Positions 62,127 to 64,000 of a stretch of DNA of 64,000 nucleotides are shown here, piece after piece (position 1 is the first letter of the stretch; every line of letters starts with the position of its first letter). This DNA comes from Methylobacter sp. (lineage in GTDB: Bacteria > Pseudomonadota > Gammaproteobacteria > Methylococcales > Methylomonadaceae). The position numbers and the translations under genes are program-made. The notes beneath the pieces are model-generated. The model saw only the letters and a program-made list of their open reading frames with translations. It had not been told where the DNA came from and made no database searches. Location of the stretch: NCBI RefSeq assembly GCF_023227905.1, contig NZ_JALOCF010000012.1, forward strand, positions 37,262 to 101,261. The letters run 5' to 3'.

Positions 62127-64000
62127 TCAATATTTGACAGTGATACCAACAAAAGCAGAGCGCCCCATGCCGGCGATGTTTCGCCCCCAAGGCACGGTAA
62201 CATTGGATGCCGCTGTTGGGTTCATGCCGTAACGGTCGCCAAGATAAGCACCGGCCAACGGCTGGTAATATTGTTTGTCCAACACGTTATCCAAGCCGAC
62301 ATCCAAGCGCACTTTGCCCCATTCGTAGCCGGTTCTGGCATTCAGCAGAATATACGACGGCGTTTGGGTTTCGTTGCGAATCGCCTGCACATCGCTCTTG
62401 CTATCGACGAATTGCATTTCCAGCGCGCTTTGCCAGTTACTCAAGCGATGATCCAGACTAAGTTTCATGTTGAACGGCATCATATGATAAAGATTACCGC
62501 CATCCATGCGCTCTCCCCGCACGTAACTCATCGTGGTATGAGTGGCGAATTCTCCGAGCTTATTGTCCTTATACAGCTGGGCGCGACCTGAGACATCGGC
62601 GCCCCACAGCCGGGCGTCGTGATTGGCATATTGCAAATAGACGAAGCTGTTGGTAGCTGTTTGAGGGGTCGCGCCGCAACCGCTGGCAGTTGACGTCGAT
62701 GCGCTCTGGCAGCGATCCGCATCAATGAAGTTATTCACATAAGTGAAATAAGGCGTGGCGCTGACTTCCCAAAGACTGCTTTTCGGTTCGTGAAACGCTG
62801 CGGTGAAACTGACGGTATGCGCGGTTTCTTCGGTCAAATCCATATTGCCGACATAGCCGTTGCCGTCGCCATGCCAGCCGATCATCGCCATGTCCATTCT
62901 GCGCGCTCCCCAAGTATAGCGTTCATAAAGGTTGGGGGCACGATTTTTGCGCGCATAGCCGAATTCGTACTGGCTCATATCGTTAGGGGTGTACTGCATC
63001 AACGCGGTCACATCGAAGGTATCGTTATTACGCTCGTGATCGCGTGCATTGAACGCATTGGCCGCGTTTAATGCGGTAATCGCCCCTGCCCTGTCCATCG
63101 TCCTGGCCGGCCCCGTATTGATCAAATCCGGGTTATACGGCTGCACATCGCCGGTATCGGTATTGGTATGATCGTAGCGTAGACCCAGCAAGCTTTTCCA
63201 TTGCGCATTCCAGTTGGCTTCCCATTCGCCAAAAAAACCGACCCGGTCCCGCTCGCCGTTGTTGATATTGATGTAGCTCTCCGGCGCCATCATCCAGAAC
63301 GCAGTGCGAGGATCGTTATTATTGGCTGCTATCGTTGTATCGGTATGTACAGCCGGCCAAAAGTCCCTGATCCGGTTGCTATGATATTCGTTGCCGATAC
63401 GGAATGTATCACGGTCGGAGAAAGGGATCTCCGCCATGATCTTGTAACCCAGGTTACGGCCACGGGTCTCCATCGGCATCTGATCGTTAGGCGGCGCGAA
63501 ACCGCCTCCGCTCGCTGACCCATCCAGGAATTGGTTATGCTTGTCCTGGCCGATATCCATGCTGTGCTGGGTGCTCTCGTAGTAGAACCTGCTCTCCAGC
63601 GTACCCCAGTCGAAATCACCTTTGTGCATGATATTGCCAAATATGCTGTCGTTGTTGGTCAAGTCCATCCGTTGATTCGGAAAGCCCTGAAAAGGCTGGT
63701 GCTGCTGGCCGCCTCGAATCACCACTAAGTGGTTGTCAGTTTTGAACGACAGGGCGGCCGAGTGGTTTTGATTCTCGTAAGCGCTGGATTGCACATTTTG
63801 GCCGTTAGCATCGTTATAGTTCATGCTTTCGGTATGCGAACCGGTATACTCCAATCGCACGTTCTGGTTGGCCACACCTGCGGAGATACTGCCGCCAAAG
63901 GCATCGCCGTTGCTGCGGTAAAACGATGACGCGCTGCCATCCAGCAAAATATCCTTGCCCGGCTCGGCAAAAACCGGCTCAGGCGTTTCTACCGAGATCG
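62127..64000 (-). CDS. TonB-dependent outer-membrane receptor, copper-receptor type (5' end outside)
   Basis: At least 624 residues of the plug end and beta-barrel. The frame runs to the right edge, so the N-terminus is missing. The barrel ends in the classic aromatic GMGRSAFVGITVKY. RKNRAPNLYERYTWG and LDNVLDKQYYQPLAGAYLGD followed by PWGRNIAGMGRS resemble the TonB-dependent copper receptor (OprC/NosA) group. Met/His-rich barrel loops (MDMAMIGWHGDG, LYHMMPFNM) support a soft-metal ligand such as copper. The exact substrate is inferred. Convergent with the sigma-54 activator. Confidence 0.88.
   Translation of the reverse strand, partial: ISVETPEPVFAEPGKDILLDGSASSFYRSNGDAFGGSISAGVANQNVRLEYTGSHTESMNYNDANGQNVQSSAYENQNHSAALSFKTDNHLVVIRGGQQHQPFQGFPNQRMDLTNNDSIFGNIMHKGDFDWGTLESRFYYESTQHSMDIGQDKHNQFLDGSASGGGFAPPNDQMPMETRGRNLGYKIMAEIPFSDRDTFRIGNEYHSNRIRDFWPAVHTDTTIAANNNDPRTAFWMMAPESYININNGERDRVGFFGEWEANWNAQWKSLLGLRYDHTNTDTGDVQPYNPDLINTGPARTMDRAGAITALNAANAFNARDHERNNDTFDVTALMQYTPNDMSQYEFGYARKNRAPNLYERYTWGARRMDMAMIGWHGDGNGYVGNMDLTEETAHTVSFTAAFHEPKSSLWEVSATPYFTYVNNFIDADRCQSASTSTASGCGATPQTATNSFVYLQYANHDARLWGADVSGRAQLYKDNKLGEFATHTTMSYVRGERMDGGNLYHMMPFNMKLSLDHRLSNWQSALEMQFVDSKSDVQAIRNETQTPSYILLNARTGYEWGKVRLDVGLDNVLDKQYYQPLAGAYLGDRYGMNPTAASNVTVPWGRNIAGMGRSAFVGITVKY

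Overview
The window looks like chromosomal DNA of a gammaproteobacterium. Supporting traits are sdhCDAB with sdhE, a long Q-loop cytochrome bd with CydX and CydDC, REP palindromes with their RAYT-type transposase, and a TonB-dependent receptor. A MoxY-like sensor kinase and an MxaD-like SRPBCC protein hint at a methylotroph or methanotroph of the Methylococcales. No pmo, mmo or mxa gene is present, so that lineage is an inference.

Layout. 1-4.2 kb: the end of a type I restriction-modification operon (hsdM-hsdS-ATPase, minus strand) and an IS256-type transposase remnant, bordering a tRNA-Arg/tRNA-Asn operon with a clear promoter and terminator. 5-15.3 kb: a two-component pair, a lipoprotein, a chemoreceptor, an EAL-CBS-GGDEF protein, an exported EF-hand protein and a diguanylate cyclase. 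15.5-27.7 kb: a low-density accessory stretch of small stress or envelope genes (YetF-like, YsnF-like pair, GNAT, glycine-zipper lipoprotein, NlpE-like, SRPBCC, AraC). It ends in a decayed RAYT gene with its REP pair, a second decayed gene and a ParE-type toxin-antitoxin pair. 27.9-31.5 kb: sdhCDAB-sdhE. 31.8-37.8 kb: a TolC-MFP-RND efflux system. 38-43.1 kb: sulfide:quinone oxidoreductase plus a DUF2892 protein, divergent from cydA-cydB and a third gene that fuses CydX to a degenerate GGDEF domain. 43.6-49.2 kb: an overlapping signalling operon (PAS histidine kinase, receiver, receiver-PAS-GGDEF-EAL). 50-53.5 kb: cydDC. 53.7-56 kb: an OmpA-like lipoprotein followed by thiD-thiE. 56-59.3 kb: SDR, DUF1326, DUF2182 and L,D-transpeptidase genes. 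59.3-64 kb: heptamer repeats, a methyltransferase, a sigma-54 activator and the 3' part of a TonB-dependent (copper-type) receptor.

Two themes connect the genes. The first is quinone-linked respiration: Sdh and Sqr put electrons into the quinone pool, cytochrome bd takes them out, and CydDC supports bd assembly. The second is cyclic-di-GMP signalling, with four GGDEF and/or EAL proteins. The themes meet in the CydX-GGDEF fusion, the most interesting protein in the window.

Short palindromic repeats are unusually active here. They lie between genes, inside the cydD reading frame, and in one case serve as the target of a 170-bp MITE-like element with a 6-bp target duplication.
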